From contig NZ_CAKAKL010000009.1 of assembly GCF_916619195.1 (NCBI RefSeq), positions 186,001 to 250,000 of the forward strand: 64,000 nt of DNA. The letters are read 5' to 3'. Below, piece after piece: positions 63,901-64,000 of the stretch; within the stretch, counting starts at the first letter, position 1; each line of letters opens with the position of its first letter. The notes beneath the pieces were generated by a model. That model was not told the DNA's origin. It saw only the letters and a program-made list of their open reading frames with translations, and searched no databases. Origin of the DNA: Inquilinus sp. Marseille-Q2685 (GTDB lineage Bacteria; Pseudomonadota; Alphaproteobacteria; DSM-16000; Inquilinaceae). Both the position numbers and the translations under genes were made by a program.

Positions 63901-64000
63901 TGCGCTATCTCCTCGACACCAACATCATCAGCGCCATCGTCAGGCCGATCCCGCCGGAGGCGCTCGTCGTCTGGATGGCCGAGCAGGTCGACGAGGATCT
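63900..64000 (+). CDS. PIN-domain toxin (VapC-like), cut by window edge
   Basis: Only the first 33 residues are visible, beginning MRYLLDTNIISAIVRPIPPEALV. The LLDTNIIS start with its metal-binding Asp is diagnostic of PIN-domain ribonuclease toxins. The gene overlaps the preceding antitoxin by 1 nt and continues beyond the window. Confidence 0.85.
   Translation, partial: MRYLLDTNIISAIVRPIPPEALVVWMAEQVDED

Overview
The window is a very GC-rich, gene-dense bacterial chromosome segment, most likely from an alphaproteobacterium and perhaps from the Rhodospirillales (Azospirillum/Inquilinus-like). Markers for that are a DUF1013/TrcR cell-cycle regulator, two YdcH/DUF465 peptides, the 180 kDa NAD-glutamate dehydrogenase, an imuA-imuB-dnaE2 cassette behind a GTTC-N7-GTTC SOS box, and the conserved CnoX-Lon domain-Trm112-DUF971 block. 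The genus is an inference. No CRISPR array, transposase, integrase or rRNA was seen. About 65 real genes are packed with short gaps. Many gaps hold palindromic repeats of the REP/MITE kind.

Left part (1-13 kb): partial fumC; a cobalt-type nitrile hydratase operon (alpha, beta, accessory protein); a RidA paralogue; DUF465-purE-purK; a phosphofructokinase; an acetoacetate decarboxylase-patatin-MOSC operon; trcR; a quinone oxidoreductase; 3-hydroxybutyrate dehydrogenase. The last gene and acetoacetate decarboxylase together suggest ketone-body/polyhydroxybutyrate metabolism. 13-29 kb: hsp20 with a possible RNA thermometer; two divergent acyl-CoA synthetases; an MFS transporter divergent from a MarR regulator around a perfect 18-bp palindrome; an AraC/DUF2000 pair; alkB followed by an SDR-uxuA-FAD oxidoreductase hexuronate-like operon; a GST; a ClC channel and two tiny membrane proteins.

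29-41 kb: hrpB-coq7, a frameshifted lipoprotein gene, lysS, and the SOS mutasome (imuA, imuB, dnaE2), in which imuB and dnaE2 are separated by about 340 bp of repeats. 41-48 kb: a lipoprotein, the large NAD-GDH, an Lrp regulator and a type II haloacid dehalogenase. 48-51 kb: a clear cobalamin riboswitch in front of a GbcA/GbcB-like Rieske oxygenase and its reductase. This is the most interesting regulatory arrangement in the window.

51-59 kb: an NMT1/THI5-type ABC importer with a cytosine-deaminase-like amidohydrolase and an FAD-linked oxidase, divergent from a RidA paralogue and a creatininase-family hydrolase. It looks like an uncharacterised N-heterocycle catabolic locus. 59-63 kb: an adenylate cyclase at the end of the conserved DUF971-Trm112-Lon-CnoX-YbaK run. 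63-64 kb: tRNA-Gly(GCC) with promoter and terminator, then a toxin-antitoxin pair cut by the window edge.
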